A DNA stretch of 64,000 bases from Acidovorax sp. 69 (GCF_002797445.1 NZ_PGEP01000001.1:1673001-1737000), one strand, 5' to 3'; positions 46,402 to 56,294 are shown, counted from the first letter of the stretch. The notes: generated by a model not told the origin, from the sequence alone. Translations and numbers: made by a program.

Positions 46402-46437
46402 AACAACAAAGGCGGCCCGAAGGCCGCCTTTGTTGTT
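46402..46437 (-). terminator. Terminator hairpin after leuB
   Basis: AACAACAAAGGCGGCC and GGCCGCCTTTGTTGTT form a perfect 16-bp stem with a CGAA tetraloop. The minus-strand 3-prime side is TTTGTTGTTT. It lies 92 bp after the leuB stop and separates leuCDB from the asd unit. Confidence 0.85.
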
Positions 46438-46528
46438 GGTTCCACCGCAGCGGGCGGGAGGCAAATATTCAGTGCACTGCGCCTTCATCTCCATTGGAGG
46501 TAACGGGCGCGGCGCCCATCGATTTGCC

Positions 46529-47599
46529 TTATTTCAAGGCCGCCACCACCGCATCCCCCATCTGCACCGTGCCCACCTTGGTGGTGCCTTCGCTGTAGAT
46601 GTCGGGGGTGCGCAGGCCCTGGGCCAGCACCTTTTGCACGGCGGCTTCAATGCGCTGGGCTGCGGCTTCCTGGTTCAGGCTGAAGCGCAGCATCATCGCG
46701 GCGGAGAGGATGGTGGCCAGCGGGTTGGCCACGCCTTTGCCTGCGATGTCGGGCGCGCTGCCGTGGCTGGGTTCGTACAGGCCTTGGTTGCTGCTGTTCA
46801 GGCTGGCCGAGGGCAGCATGCCGATGGAGCCCGTCAGCATGGAGGCTTCATCCGAGAGGATGTCGCCAAACATGTTGCCGGTGACCACCACGTCAAACGC
46901 CTTGGGGGCCTTCACGAGTTGCATGGCCGCGTTGTCCACGTACATGTGCTGCAGCTCGACGTCGGGGTATTCCTTGTGCACGTCGGTGACCACGTCCTTC
47001 CAGAACTGGAAGGTTTCCAGCACGTTGGCTTTGTCCACGCTGGTGACCTTGTTGTTGCGCTTGCGGGCGGCCTGGAAGGCGACGTGGGCAATGCGCTCGA
47101 TCTCGGGGCGGCTGTAGCGCATGGTGTCAAACGCTTCTTCGGCACCGGGGAAGTGGCCATCGGTGGCCACGCGGCGGCCGCGCGGCTGGCCAAAATAGAT
47201 GTCGCCGGTCAGCTCGCGGATGATCAGGATGTCGAGGCCTGCGATCAGCTCGGGCTTCAGGCTGGAGGCGCTGACCAGCTGCTCGTAGCAAATGGCGGGG
47301 CGGAAGTTGGCGAACAGGCCCAGGTTCTTGCGCAGGCCCAGGATGGCTTGTTCGGGGCGCAGAGGCCGGTCGAGTGTGTCGTACTTCCAGTCGCCCACGG
47401 CGCCGAAGAGGATGGCGTCGGATTCTTTGGCGAGCTTGAGTGTCGATTCAGGCAGCGGGTGGCCATGGGCGTCATACGCCACGCCGCCGACCAGGGCGGT
47501 TTCCATCTCGAACGGGAGCTCAAGGGCGTCCAGCACCTTGACGGCCTCCGAGACAATTTCAGGGCCAATGCCGTCACCCGGTAGAACTGCGATTTTCAT
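46529..47599 (-). CDS. leuB: 3-isopropylmalate dehydrogenase
   Basis: 356 aa, ATG 47599 after [22 protein letters not shown], the substrate motif [23 protein letters not shown] and the NAD site [14 protein letters not shown] identify it. It oxidatively decarboxylates 3-isopropylmalate in leucine synthesis. A repeat element fills much of the leuD-leuB gap. Confidence 0.97.
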   Translation of the reverse strand: MKIAVLPGDGIGPEIVSEAVKVLDALELPFEMETALVGGVAYDAHGHPLPESTLKLAKESDAILFGAVGDWKYDTLDRPLRPEQAILGLRKNLGLFANFRPAICYEQLVSASSLKPELIAGLDILIIRELTGDIYFGQPRGRRVATDGHFPGAEEAFDTMRYSRPEIERIAHVAFQAARKRNNKVTSVDKANVLETFQFWKDVVTDVHKEYPDVELQHMYVDNAAMQLVKAPKAFDVVVTGNMFGDILSDEASMLTGSIGMLPSASLNSSNQGLYEPSHGSAPDIAGKGVANPLATILSAAMMLRFSLNQEAAAQRIEAAVQKVLAQGLRTPDIYSEGTTKVGTVQMGDAVVAALK

Positions 47600-47612
47600 T
47601 GGATTTTCTTCG

Positions 47613-47664
47613 AATTTGATAGCTGCTAGCGCTTATGGATAAAGCGCTGGAGGCCAATTTGACT
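47613..47664 (+). repeat. Interspersed quasi-palindromic repeat, copy D (leuD-leuB)
   Basis: AATTTGATAGCTGCTAGCGC, TTATGGATAAAGCGCTGGAG and GCCAATTTGACT. This is the longest and cleanest copy; both ends carry an AATTTGA motif. Confidence 0.75.
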
Positions 47665-47688
47665 GATATTTTGGATGCCGAAGCCGTC

Positions 47689-48339
47689 TCACGACACCAT
47701 GGTGTGCGCCAGCCAGGGCTTGGTCGCCAGGCGCTGTGCCTCAAACGCCTTGATCTTGTCGGACTGGAGCAGAGTCAGGCCGATGTCGTCAAAGCCGTTG
47801 AGCAGGCAGTATTTGCGAAATGCCTGCACCTCAAACGGAATTTCTTCTCCTTGGGGGCGCACAACGACCTGGCGCTCCAAGTCGATGGTGAGCTGGTAGC
47901 CCGGGAATGCCAGCACTTCGTCAAACAACTGGGCCACGGTGGCCTCGGGCAGCACGATGGGCAGCAGGCCATTCTTGAAGCAGTTGTTGAAGAAGATGTC
48001 GGCAAAGCTGGGCGCGATCACGGCGCGAAAGCCGAATTGGTCCAGCGCCCACGGCGCGTGCTCACGGCTGGAGCCGCAGCCAAAGTTCTTGCGCGCCAGC
48101 AGCACCGAGGCGCCTTGGTAGCGCGGCTGGTTCAGCACGAAGTCGGGGTTGGGTTGGCGGCTGGCAGGGTCTTGCCCTGGCTCGCCGTGGTCCAGGTAGC
48201 GCCATTCGTCAAACAGGTTCACGCCAAAGCCGGTCTTCTTGATCGACTTCAAAAACTGCTTGGGGATGATGGCGTCGGTGTCAACGTTCTCGCGGTCCAT
48301 CGGGGCCGCAAGGCCCTTGAGTAAAGTGAATTTCTGCAT
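47689..48339 (-). CDS. leuD: 3-isopropylmalate dehydratase small subunit
   Basis: 216 aa (E. coli 201). ATG 48339 gives [20 protein letters not shown]; an earlier start would enter the ecn gene. [29 protein letters not shown] and [17 protein letters not shown] are diagnostic. With LeuC it isomerises 2-isopropylmalate to 3-isopropylmalate. Confidence 0.97.
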   Translation of the reverse strand: MQKFTLLKGLAAPMDRENVDTDAIIPKQFLKSIKKTGFGVNLFDEWRYLDHGEPGQDPASRQPNPDFVLNQPRYQGASVLLARKNFGCGSSREHAPWALDQFGFRAVIAPSFADIFFNNCFKNGLLPIVLPEATVAQLFDEVLAFPGYQLTIDLERQVVVRPQGEEIPFEVQAFRKYCLLNGFDDIGLTLLQSDKIKAFEAQRLATKPWLAHTMVS

Positions 48340-48349
48340 GGCGTTCTTT

Positions 48350-48475
48350 TTATTTGGCGGCGCGTTCGAGGGCGCCACCGGCACGCTGTACGTCCTGGCC
48401 CACGCCCTTGACGGTGTTGCATCCGGCCAGCACGAAGGTGATGGCGAGCACGATGAGGGTTGCGGTCTTTTTCAT
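48350..48475 (-). CDS. ecn: Entericidin A/B family small lipoprotein
   Basis: 41 aa, ATG 48475. [19 protein letters not shown] is a lipoprotein signal with the lipobox LAGC (lipidated Cys19), followed by [18 protein letters not shown], the usual entericidin amphipathic segment. E. coli entericidins form an antidote/toxin pair at the membrane; here a single gene sits in the leuC-leuD gap, as often in Comamonadaceae, so its role is unclear. It is 12 bp from leuC and 10 bp from leuD. Confidence 0.88.
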   Translation of the reverse strand: MKKTATLIVLAITFVLAGCNTVKGVGQDVQRAGGALERAAK

Positions 48476-48487
48476 GGCAAAACTCCT

Positions 48488-49909
48488 TCAGGCAAATTGA
48501 CGAATGTCCACAAAGTGGCCGTGCACAGCGGCCGCTGCGGCCATGGCGGGGCTCACCAGGTGTGTGCGGCCACCAGCGCCCTGGCGGCCTTCAAAGTTGC
48601 GGTTGCTGGTGCTGGCGCAACGCTCGCCGGGCTCCAGGCGGTCGGCGTTCATGGCCAGGCACATGCTGCAGCCGGGTTCGCGCCATTCAAAACCTGCGGC
48701 CACAAAAATCTTGTCCAGCCCTTCACGCTCGGCCTGCTCTTTGACGAGGCCTGAGCCGGGCACCACCATGGCCAGCTTCACATTGCTGGCCACCTTGCGG
48801 CCCAGGCTCTTCACCACGGCGGCGGCTTCGCGCATGTCTTCGATGCGGCTATTGGTGCAGCTGCCGATGAACACCTTGTCGATGGTGATGTCGTTGATGG
48901 GCTTGCCGGGCTGCAGGCCCATGTAGGTCAAGGCGCGTTCGATGGCGCCGCGCTTGTTGGCGTCTTTTTCCTTGTCCGGGTCAGGCACGCGGGCGTCCAC
49001 GCCCAGCACCATCTCGGGGCTAGTCCCCCAGGTGACTTGCGGCACGATGTCGGCCGCGTCGAGCTTGACCACGGTGTCGAACACTGCGTCTGCGTCGGAG
49101 TGCAGCGTTTTCCAGTACGCCACCGCGTGGTCCCATTCCACGCCCGTGGGCGACAGGGGGCGGCCCTTGACGTATTCAATGGTCTTGTCATCCACAGCCA
49201 CCAGGCCCGCGCGCGCGCCGCCTTCGATGGCCATGTTGCACACGGTCATGCGGCCTTCCATGCTCATGGCGCGAAAGACGGAGCCTGCAAATTCGATGGT
49301 GTAGCCGGTGCCGCCTGCGGTGCCGATCTTGCCGATGATGGCCAGCACCACGTCCTTGGGCGTCACGCCTTTGGCCAGCGTGCCATCCACCTGCACCAGC
49401 ATGTTCTTGGCCTTCTTGGCCAGCAGGGTCTGCGTGGCCATCACGTGCTCGACTTCCGAGGTGCCGATGCCGTGGGCCAGCGCGCCGAACGCGCCGTGGG
49501 TGCTGGTGTGGCTGTCGCCGCACACCACTGTCATGCCGGGCAGGGTGGCGCCGTTTTCGGGGCCGATCACGTGCACGATGCCTTGGCGCTTGTGCATGAA
49601 CGGGAAGAACGCGGCGGGCGAGATCTGCGCCATGTTGTCGTTCAGCGTGGTGATCTGTTCTTTGCTGATCGGGTCGGTGATGCCGTCGTAGCCGTTTTCC
49701 CAGCCCGTGGTGGGTGTGTTGTGGTCGGCAGTGGCCACGATGGAACTCATGCGCCAGACCTTGCGGCCTGCTTCGCGCAGGCCTTCAAACGCCTGGGGGC
49801 TGGTGACCTCGTGCACCAGATGGCGATCGATGTAGAGGATGGACGTGCCATCTTCTTCGGTGTGGACGACATGCTCGTCCCAGATCTTGTCGTACAGGGT
49901 GCGTCCCAT
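48488..49909 (-). CDS. leuC: 3-isopropylmalate dehydratase large subunit
   Basis: 473 aa, ATG 49909. Aconitase-family signatures: [21 protein letters not shown] in part ([12 protein letters not shown]), the Fe-S cluster cysteines in FIGSCTNSR and [10 protein letters not shown]. It carries the 4Fe-4S cluster of the leucine-pathway isomerase. It lies 53 bp downstream of a co-oriented lysR gene. Confidence 0.97.
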   Translation of the reverse strand: MGRTLYDKIWDEHVVHTEEDGTSILYIDRHLVHEVTSPQAFEGLREAGRKVWRMSSIVATADHNTPTTGWENGYDGITDPISKEQITTLNDNMAQISPAAFFPFMHKRQGIVHVIGPENGATLPGMTVVCGDSHTSTHGAFGALAHGIGTSEVEHVMATQTLLAKKAKNMLVQVDGTLAKGVTPKDVVLAIIGKIGTAGGTGYTIEFAGSVFRAMSMEGRMTVCNMAIEGGARAGLVAVDDKTIEYVKGRPLSPTGVEWDHAVAYWKTLHSDADAVFDTVVKLDAADIVPQVTWGTSPEMVLGVDARVPDPDKEKDANKRGAIERALTYMGLQPGKPINDITIDKVFIGSCTNSRIEDMREAAAVVKSLGRKVASNVKLAMVVPGSGLVKEQAEREGLDKIFVAAGFEWREPGCSMCLAMNADRLEPGERCASTSNRNFEGRQGAGGRTHLVSPAMAAAAAVHGHFVDIRQFA

Positions 49910-49962
49910 GGCGTGGCTTCTTTCTGCTTTCAGGTGGGGAATTGGATTTTAGTGTCGGGGGC

Positions 49963-50907
49963 TCAGGGCGCCGGTACCGTGTCTGAGCGGGGCACGAGGT
50001 GCTCAACGAGCAATCGGGCGGTGACGGGCAGGGCGTCAAAGTCGCGGGCCACCACCCGCAGCTCGCGGTGTGCCCAGGCGTCGGTCAATGGAATGGCCTG
50101 CAGATTGCCCACGCCGCGCATGAGGGCGAAGGCGCGGTCGGGCAGCAGGCCCACACCCAGTCCGTTGTCAATCATGCGGCACATGGCATCGAGCCCCGTG
50201 ACCTGGATGCGCTGGCGCAGCGGGCGCCCGGCGGTGGCGGCGGCCGAGCGCATGGCCAGGCTGATGCTGCTGTTGGCGTGCAGACCCACAATGTCCCAGT
50301 CCAGGACTTCTTCAAAATTAATAGCAGATAGCGCAGATAAATCGTGCGCCTGCGGCACGACCAGCACTAAATTGTCTGCACGGTAGGGGCGGCTTTGCAG
50401 TTCCAGGGCACCGTTGGCATTGACCATGCCGATGTTGCAGATGCCCAGGTCGGCAGCGCCTTCCTGCACGGCGTGCAGCACGTCGCTGGAGAGGTGCTCT
50501 TGCAGGTCGATCTTGATCTGGCTGTGTTCGCGCGCAAACGCGCCCAGGTCTTCGGGCAGAAACTGGAAGATCGCCGAGATGTTGGCGTGCATGCGCACAT
50601 GGCCGCGCACGCCGTCGGCGTATTCGCTGAGCTCGCCCTGCATGCGCTCCAGCCCGAACAGCACCGTGCGTGCGTGGTGCAGGAGGCTTTCTCCGGCGGG
50701 GGTGAGCGTGACGCCCCGGCTGTGGCGGTAGAGCAGGGCGGTATCTACGGCGGTTTCCAGGTCTGACAGCCGCTTGCTCACTGCCGACGCCGCAATGAAC
50801 TCGCGCTCTGCCGCGCGGCCGATGCTGCCAAGCTCACACACCGCCACAAACAATTGCAGCGAGGTCAGGTCGATACGGCGCGCAAAACTGCGCTCGGAGC
50901 TTTTCAT
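49963..50907 (-). CDS. LysR-family transcriptional regulator
   Basis: 314 aa from ATG 50907. N-terminal winged helix (about residues 10-70: LQLFVAVCELGSIGRAA and ASAVSKRLSDLE), then a substrate-binding domain. Target and inducer are unknown; position just before leuC suggests control of leuCDB, but this is inference. The stretch DLSALSAINFEE (coded at 50314-50350) uses unusual AT-rich codons and matches the repeat family. A palindrome with the ATC-N9-GAT form lies 65 bp upstream. Confidence 0.9.
   Translation of the reverse strand: MKSSERSFARRIDLTSLQLFVAVCELGSIGRAAEREFIAASAVSKRLSDLETAVDTALLYRHSRGVTLTPAGESLLHHARTVLFGLERMQGELSEYADGVRGHVRMHANISAIFQFLPEDLGAFAREHSQIKIDLQEHLSSDVLHAVQEGAADLGICNIGMVNANGALELQSRPYRADNLVLVVPQAHDLSALSAINFEEVLDWDIVGLHANSSISLAMRSAAATAGRPLRQRIQVTGLDAMCRMIDNGLGVGLLPDRAFALMRGVGNLQAIPLTDAWAHRELRVVARDFDALPVTARLLVEHLVPRSDTVPAP
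50314..50350 (+). repeat. Diverged interspersed repeat, copy F, inside the lysR gene
   Basis: AAAATTAATAGCAGATAGCG then CAGATAAATCGTGCGCC, similar to the repeat consensus with several substitutions. It is in frame and preserves the lysR reading frame. Confidence 0.45.
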
Positions 50908-50971
50908 GGGGTGGGGCTTAGTCTTCTTGTTTCGAGAAGGCTGTGTATTTTCAACCCATTTTTCAAGCTTT

Positions 50972-50992
50972 GCCATCGTTGAATGCGATGGC
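50972..50992. promoter_or_regulatory. Palindromic LysR-type operator candidate
   Basis: GCCATCG (50972-50978) and CGATGGC (50986-50992) around 7 bp; the core ATC (50975-50977), nine bases, GAT (50987-50989) fits the LysR-family site form. It is placed for autoregulation of the lysR gene. Confidence 0.45.
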
Positions 50993-51080
50993 CTTCATCG
51001 TGCAAGTGGACAAATTATGAAAAAGTGAGCTACCCGCGCTTGATGCCAAAAAGGTTTAGGTAGTTTTCTATCTGAAGCCC

Positions 51081-51115
51081 AATGAGAACAAGCGCTAGCA
51101 GCTCATTTTTTTGAC
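51081..51115 (+). repeat. Partial interspersed repeat, copy G
   Basis: AATGAGAACAAGCGCTAGCAG then CTCATTTTTTTGAC; only the right arm of the family is clear. It lies between the MBL-hydrolase stop and the lysR leader. Confidence 0.5.
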
Positions 51116-51142
51116 AAGAAACTTGCGGTACTTGGTACTTTG

Positions 51143-52507
51143 TCAGGCATTGAGCGTACTGCCGTGCTCAGGCACCGAGGCCCGCCACCGCAATTCGTGC
51201 TCAATGCGCTGGCGCAGCTGATCGGCAGCGCCCATTTCTCCGTGCACCACGTACACCTGGTCCGGCGCGTGGCCCATGCTGCGCAGCCAAGCGATCAGCT
51301 GGTTGCCATCGGCGTGGGCCGAGGCCGACGATAGCCGCACCACCTCTGCACGCACGGCAACGTCCTGGCCGTGGATGCGGATGTTTTTTTCACCGTCTGC
51401 CAGGCGCGCACCCCGCGTGCCAGGCGCCTGATGGCCCGTCAAGATGATCATGTTGCGATGGTCCCCCGCGTGCAGCGCCAGGTGATGCAGCACACGGCCC
51501 CCGGTGGCCATGCCGCTGGCCGACAAGATGACCATGGGGCCATGCAGTTTTGCCAGCCCCTTGGATTGTTCCGGTGTCTGGACCATGGTGGCGCCGTGTT
51601 CCAGCGCCTGAACCTCACGGCCGCTGAGGCGGTGCTCCTGCATGTGGTGCTGGAACAAGCCGGTGGTGCTGACGGCCATGGGGCTATCCAGAAACACTTT
51701 GAGGGAGGGCGGCACGACCCCCTGCGCCTTGAGCAGGCCAATGGCATGCAGGACCACCTGCGCACGACCCACTGCAAACACCGGCACGACCGCAATGCCG
51801 CCGCGTGCAGCCAAGCGCTGCAGGGCAGGGCCCAGCTCATCCAGCAGGCCCTCGTGGGGGTGCTCGCGATCGCCGTAGGTGGATTCGATGAGAACCGTGT
51901 CTGCAGGGGGTGGTGCGTCCGGCGGGTTCATGAGCAGGTCATCGGGCCGCCCCAAGTCGCCTGAGAACAGAATGCGCCGCCCCCCCACTTCCAGCAAAAC
52001 GCTGGCGGCACCCAGGATGTGGCCTGCGGGTGAAAAAGTCACGCGCCAGCCGGGCAGCGGCTCGAAGGCTTTGTGCAACGCATGGATCTGGAACTGCTTG
52101 AGACAGTGCATCGCGTCAAGCCGGGTGTACAGGGGCAGGGCGGGGCTGTGGCTGCTGAGCTGGTGCCTATTGAGAAAGGCCGCGTCTTCCTCCTGCAGAT
52201 GCCCGCTGTCTGGCAACAGGATGGTGCACAGGTCGCGCGTTCCCGGCGTGCAATGTATGGCATGTTTGTAGCCGTCGCGTGCCAGCAGGGGCAGATACCC
52301 GCTGTGGTCCAGGTGGGCATGGGTCAGCACCACTGCATCGACCTGCCCTGGAGCCAATGGCAAGGGCTGCCAATTGCGCAGCCGCAGCTGCTTGTAACCC
52401 TGGAAAAGTCCGCAATCCAGCAGCAGACTTTTGCCGTTGTAGCGCACCAGGTATTTGGAGCCGGTGACGGTGCCTGAGCCGCCCAGGAAGGTAATGTTGA
52501 CGCTCAT
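51143..52507 (-). CDS. Beta-CASP metallo-beta-lactamase-fold hydrolase (RNase J/CPSF-like)
   Basis: 454 aa. ATG 52507 follows GGGGAG. Zinc motif HAHLDHSG (His63, His65, Asp67, His68), later SPAGHILGAA, FSGDLGRP and the beta-CASP motifs with DSPMAVSTT, LSASGMATGGRVLHHL and SSASAHADGNQL. This matches YSH1/CPSF-73-like bacterial proteins that cut RNA. Its substrate and role are unknown; no operon partner is adjacent. Confidence 0.9.
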   Translation of the reverse strand: MSVNITFLGGSGTVTGSKYLVRYNGKSLLLDCGLFQGYKQLRLRNWQPLPLAPGQVDAVVLTHAHLDHSGYLPLLARDGYKHAIHCTPGTRDLCTILLPDSGHLQEEDAAFLNRHQLSSHSPALPLYTRLDAMHCLKQFQIHALHKAFEPLPGWRVTFSPAGHILGAASVLLEVGGRRILFSGDLGRPDDLLMNPPDAPPPADTVLIESTYGDREHPHEGLLDELGPALQRLAARGGIAVVPVFAVGRAQVVLHAIGLLKAQGVVPPSLKVFLDSPMAVSTTGLFQHHMQEHRLSGREVQALEHGATMVQTPEQSKGLAKLHGPMVILSASGMATGGRVLHHLALHAGDHRNMIILTGHQAPGTRGARLADGEKNIRIHGQDVAVRAEVVRLSSASAHADGNQLIAWLRSMGHAPDQVYVVHGEMGAADQLRQRIEHELRWRASVPEHGSTLNA

Positions 52508-53071
52508 GTCGGATGCTCCCCATTGCTGAACTGTGGTGCTCTTGGCGGCTGACTGAATGTTCATGCTACTGCGCCAGGCGTAGGGGTGGGTGCTTGCTGT
52601 TGGGTTCTTGCTTCAGATCAAGAAACTTCCTCTGGCTATGTTTTTCTGTTGCTATTTCGAATGCAGGTTTGCATTGAGGTCGCTCCATTCCGGCGGGCGG
52701 TTTTCGGCGGGTCTTTTCGCAGACAAGTTCTGGCATGCACCCTGGTTTTCATCTCCTGCTCGCATTGCCTTGCTTGTTGTTGTTTTGCTGGCAGTGGGGG
52801 CGTGTGTATGCGCAGTTGTCGGGCGATCCGCCTGATTGGGGTGACGAGCCTCTTGTGTGTTGTCGCTCTGGCTTGATGAGGGCTATGACCCTGAAGTGCG
52901 GCACCAGCCGCACAGTGCCGCAGCACGGTATTGATCTTCACCCGGTTCAATAGACACCTAGCTCCTGTGTGCGTCTGCAATGGGTGATGACAAACGATAG
53001 AAAGGGACCAGCGGCTTGGTTGAGTGATCGAGTGGATGCAACCGGACACGAGTTGTCACCATAATTCACGC
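52508..53071. other. Intergenic region before the pilus operon
   Basis: Between the divergent MBL-hydrolase and fimT genes. Several short + frames with hydrophobic stretches occur (52590-52835 and 52735-52953), but they overlap one another, lack ribosome sites and resemble no family I know, so I do not call them. The promoter of fimT-pilV-pilW-pilX-pilY1-pilE must be here. A CATAAT box (53060-53065) is only 6 bp from the fimT ATG and has no -35. Confidence 0.4.
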
Positions 53072-53671
53072 ATGAAAAAGTTCGCTTACCACTGTCCGCG
53101 CGTGGCACAACGTGGGTTCACGTTGATCGAGTTGTTGGTGACTCTCGCTTTGGCTGCCATTTTGGGTAGTTTGGCTGCGCCCTCCGTGCGAGATTTCATC
53201 ATTCGTAGCAAGTTGACAAACCTTGGCAATGAGTTCACCGGCAGTGTGCTCAAAGCACGCAATGAAGCTGTCAATCGCAACACGTGTGTGACCATGTGCA
53301 TGAGCAGTAGTGCAGGTAATGCGTCCCCGGCGTGCACCACTACGGGCGATGACTGGCAAGTTGGTTGGATTGCCTTCCTCAATCCAAGCTGCGACAGTGG
53401 TGCCAACTCGCCGACAGATTCCATCAACATGCTGCTTGCCCGCCCAAACGTGGGTAGTGACTACCTAATCCAAGCTCAAGGGAGCTCTCCAACAAAAAAA
53501 ATGACCTTTTCTGCACGAGGTTCACCAAGTTTAGGAGCTGCGGGTCAATTTAATATTGTTTATCAAGAGGTGAATAATCCATTGAATAAATATGCCTTTA
53601 ATATTTGCCTGGATGGACTGGGGCGGACGCGAACTATTCCTGGTGATAAAATTTGCTCGGCGTATAAATGA
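53072..53671 (+). CDS. fimT: Minor type IV prepilin, FimT/GspH type
   Basis: 199 aa, ATG 53072. Class III signal: cleavage after Gly15, mature FTLIELLV with Glu at +5 (Glu20). GspH/FimT-like body with Cys pairs and an Asp/Ser-rich loop. Minor pilins prime pilus assembly and form a tip complex with PilY1. First gene of the operon; Thr/Ser/Asn-rich and AT-richer than the flanking chromosome. Confidence 0.88.
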   Translation: MKKFAYHCPRVAQRGFTLIELLVTLALAAILGSLAAPSVRDFIIRSKLTNLGNEFTGSVLKARNEAVNRNTCVTMCMSSSAGNASPACTTTGDDWQVGWIAFLNPSCDSGANSPTDSINMLLARPNVGSDYLIQAQGSSPTKKMTFSARGSPSLGAAGQFNIVYQEVNNPLNKYAFNICLDGLGRTRTIPGDKICSAYK

Positions 53672-53680
53672 GATTGCATT

Positions 53681-54319
53681 ATGAAATGTCAATGTAATAA
53701 TATGCTCAAAAGCGCTCGTGTGCGATCGAGGGGTGTGACATTAATTGAAATGATGGTAGCCATCCTTGTGTTGTCCATTGGAATGTTGGGCATTGCGGGG
53801 CTTCAGGCGGCGACTTCCAAATACAAAATTAATACTTGGGCTCGATCATCAGCATCCACGTTGTTGTCGGATTTGTCTGAACGGGTCCGCATCAATCCGG
53901 ATGCTGCGGGTACAAGTTTTGCAGGTGAGGGGGTGACCACAACGTCGGGATATGTGGTGGCAGCCAACTGGGCTGCGCAACAGTCTGATGCGTTGACGAT
54001 CACTAAAAATTGCGAAACTGCTGCTTGCACATCATCGGAGCGTGCTACCTATGATCTCTTGATTTGGCGGCAGCGCTTACGCGAAAGCATGCCGCAAGGG
54101 GCAGCTTTGGTTTCTGGTGATCGAAGAAACGGTTTGAACATCGCGATGATGTGGTTTGATAAAGAGCTGGTGGATGATCCCAGTAGTGCAAGCGCGACGC
54201 TTGTGAAGGCCCCTGTTTGTAATGGAACAGAGGCTGGCATGGCGCAACAGACTTGTTGCCCTACTGAAGCAGCTGCACCTGTTGGTGTCCGCTGTGCACG
54301 TTTCTCTTTTGTGCCTTGA
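53681..54319 (+). CDS. pilV: Minor type IV prepilin PilV
   Basis: 212 aa, ATG 53681. Cleavage after Gly18 (SRG then VTLIEMMVAIL, Glu23 at +5). SIGMLGIAGLQAATSKY is the PilV segment following the helix. CCPTEAA near the C-terminus gives a disulfide candidate. It starts 10 bp after fimT. Confidence 0.9.
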   Translation: MKCQCNNMLKSARVRSRGVTLIEMMVAILVLSIGMLGIAGLQAATSKYKINTWARSSASTLLSDLSERVRINPDAAGTSFAGEGVTTTSGYVVAANWAAQQSDALTITKNCETAACTSSERATYDLLIWRQRLRESMPQGAALVSGDRRNGLNIAMMWFDKELVDDPSSASATLVKAPVCNGTEAGMAQQTCCPTEAAAPVGVRCARFSFVP

Positions 54320-54322
54320 TGG

Positions 54323-55444
54323 ATGGTTATGAATAAATCCAGTCAATCTTCTCTCCTGTATCAATCTCAGCGTGGCCTGACTATTATTGAATTGCTGGTG
54401 GCCATGACCATTAGCTTGGTGATTGTCATTGCTGCTGCCTACATGTATTTGGCATCGCGCGAATCCCAGCGCGCCATTGATCGGAGTAGTAGCAGTCGAG
54501 AAACGAGCGCCTATGTGATGCAGATGCTCGGCCGCGAAATCATGAATGCAGGTTTTTACCCTGCTATAGCCCTACCGATTCCGCCCGACGCCACACAGCG
54601 AGGTATGTATGACACATACCCTCCATTACCTGCTGAGCCACGGGTAGTTACAGATTGGCAAAACCCTTTGACTGGATGGCCGCCGACTGCTTTTCAAACA
54701 GGAATTTTTGGGTGTGATGGGGGGAAGTTAGATGTTCAATCCAGCACCTGTCCCGCTGTGGACAATACGTTAGCAGATACTATCGTTATTAATTATTTTA
54801 CCTCAGACACTCCGGCAATGGAGAGAACGACAGGCAGGCGGTTTGACTGCACCGGTTCTGATGCAGGCGGAGATCCTAGTAATGCAGAGCGGAAAAAGAA
54901 CTCTGGTGGAGCGCCTCCTGGAACACCTCATACTGCTACCGCTAATAATATTCCACCGCAATTGCCAATTTTTGTCTCGAATCGGTTTTCGTTGAGTTCC
55001 ATAAAAATGTCTGTGGATCAGCAGGATGTCAATTCAAAGAGTTTGGTTTGCAGTGGAAATGGACAAAGTCCACATGGAGTAGCAGACGCTACGGCTTATC
55101 AACCAATAATTTCAGGTCTTGAAGATTTACAGTTTTCTTATGGAGTTTACAGCACCGACGCTACGTTGGTGCCTGGACGGTATTACACGGCTTCCGAGGT
55201 TGGTGCGTTGCCCAGTGTAGTTATCAATGGCTTGACGCTATCAGCATGGCAGCGGGTTACAGCCGTGCGTGTTTGTGTTCTTTCACGTACTGCAGGTGGG
55301 AATACACGCATTGCAGATAAAACAAGTGCGCCGCGTACCTATCTTGATTGCAGCGATACCGCCAAGAATCAGCCGACAGGGGACACAATTACCCGCTCTG
55401 TTGAGGTTTTTGGTTTGCGCAACAATCTTAAACAATATTATTAG
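54323..55444 (+). CDS. pilW: Type IV pilus minor protein PilW
   Basis: 373 aa, ATG 54323 or 54329. Prepilin cleavage after Gly18 (QRG then LTIIELLVAMTI, Glu23). The larger C-terminal part with FGVYSTDATLVPGRYYTA-type loops is usual for PilW. It works with PilV, PilX and PilY1 in the priming complex at the inner membrane. Confidence 0.88.
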   Translation: MVMNKSSQSSLLYQSQRGLTIIELLVAMTISLVIVIAAAYMYLASRESQRAIDRSSSSRETSAYVMQMLGREIMNAGFYPAIALPIPPDATQRGMYDTYPPLPAEPRVVTDWQNPLTGWPPTAFQTGIFGCDGGKLDVQSSTCPAVDNTLADTIVINYFTSDTPAMERTTGRRFDCTGSDAGGDPSNAERKKNSGGAPPGTPHTATANNIPPQLPIFVSNRFSLSSIKMSVDQQDVNSKSLVCSGNGQSPHGVADATAYQPIISGLEDLQFSYGVYSTDATLVPGRYYTASEVGALPSVVINGLTLSAWQRVTAVRVCVLSRTAGGNTRIADKTSAPRTYLDCSDTAKNQPTGDTITRSVEVFGLRNNLKQYY

Positions 55445-55454
55445 GATATAGATA

Positions 55455-56225
55455 ATGCAAGGCAGGTGCGAATCTGTGTCAGGCGCCAAGCAGCAGCAGG
55501 GCGCTGCCTCGTTAACACGCGAGCGGGGGGTTGCGTTGGTGGTTGTACTGCTTTTTCTCGTTGCTATTACGGGGATCAGCGTCTGGACGGCCCGTCAATC
55601 CATGTTGGCAGAAGGCATGGCCCGTAATCAAATGGACCAGGAGGCCGCTCGGCAAGCCGCTGAGTCGGCGCTCCGTGATGCTGAGCGAGATATTGATAAC
55701 GCACCATTGGGCGTTCTCATGGCGGGAGCATCTTGTCAGCGAAATGGTGCAACAACTGACACCGATGGCCTCAGCCCCAGTAGTTTTACTATTGGCTGCA
55801 CGGGGGGGCTATGTTTGAAAGATGACGCGAGTTATGCGTCGAGTGACTGGTCAGCGGCAACGACGTCAAACACTACCGTGGCAGAACCGTGGTGGCCCGC
55901 AAGCAAAGGCGGATTGTGGAATGATGATGAAACCACTAAGCCAGGTCGCGATCCTGTCAGTTCGAGCAATTGCGACTCGTTCACTGGTGGTGTTCCCTTG
56001 GGAACTTACAGTGGCGTTCCTGCCATGCGGGGTGTTGCTAAGCAACCTGAGTACTTGATCGAAGTATTTCAACGTAAGCATGTCCGAATCAATCTTGATG
56101 AGACGCAAGTGACATCTACAGGCGAGAAAGCCAATCAGTGGTCGACAATGTATCGAATTACCGCCCGTGGCTTCGGTTATTCACAGCGAACGCAGGTAGT
56201 TTTGCAGTCGGTGTTTTTCCCATAA
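55455..56225 (+). CDS. pilX: Type IV pilus minor protein PilX
   Basis: 256 aa, ATG 55455. Prepilin-like N-terminus with cleavage after Gly25 (ERG then VALVVVLLFLVAIT) but no Glu at +5, as is normal for PilX. MAEGMARNQMDQEAARQAAESALRDAE-type helix follows. PilX is required for assembly together with PilY1, the next gene. Confidence 0.88.
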   Translation: MQGRCESVSGAKQQQGAASLTRERGVALVVVLLFLVAITGISVWTARQSMLAEGMARNQMDQEAARQAAESALRDAERDIDNAPLGVLMAGASCQRNGATTDTDGLSPSSFTIGCTGGLCLKDDASYASSDWSAATTSNTTVAEPWWPASKGGLWNDDETTKPGRDPVSSSNCDSFTGGVPLGTYSGVPAMRGVAKQPEYLIEVFQRKHVRINLDETQVTSTGEKANQWSTMYRITARGFGYSQRTQVVLQSVFFP

Positions 56226-56294
56226 TTTTGATTCTTTTGAATCACCTGTTGTTAATATCTATTTAATGCTGAATAAATTATTCAGGAGCACGTT

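Noticed and set aside
49037..50386. 449-codon + frame across leuC and lysR
   Set aside because: Runs through two well-supported minus-strand genes; low-complexity translation.
52735..52760. Sigma-54 promoter (TGGCAT then CTGG) before the pilus genes
   Set aside because: The -12 GC element is missing and the site is over 300 bp from fimT.
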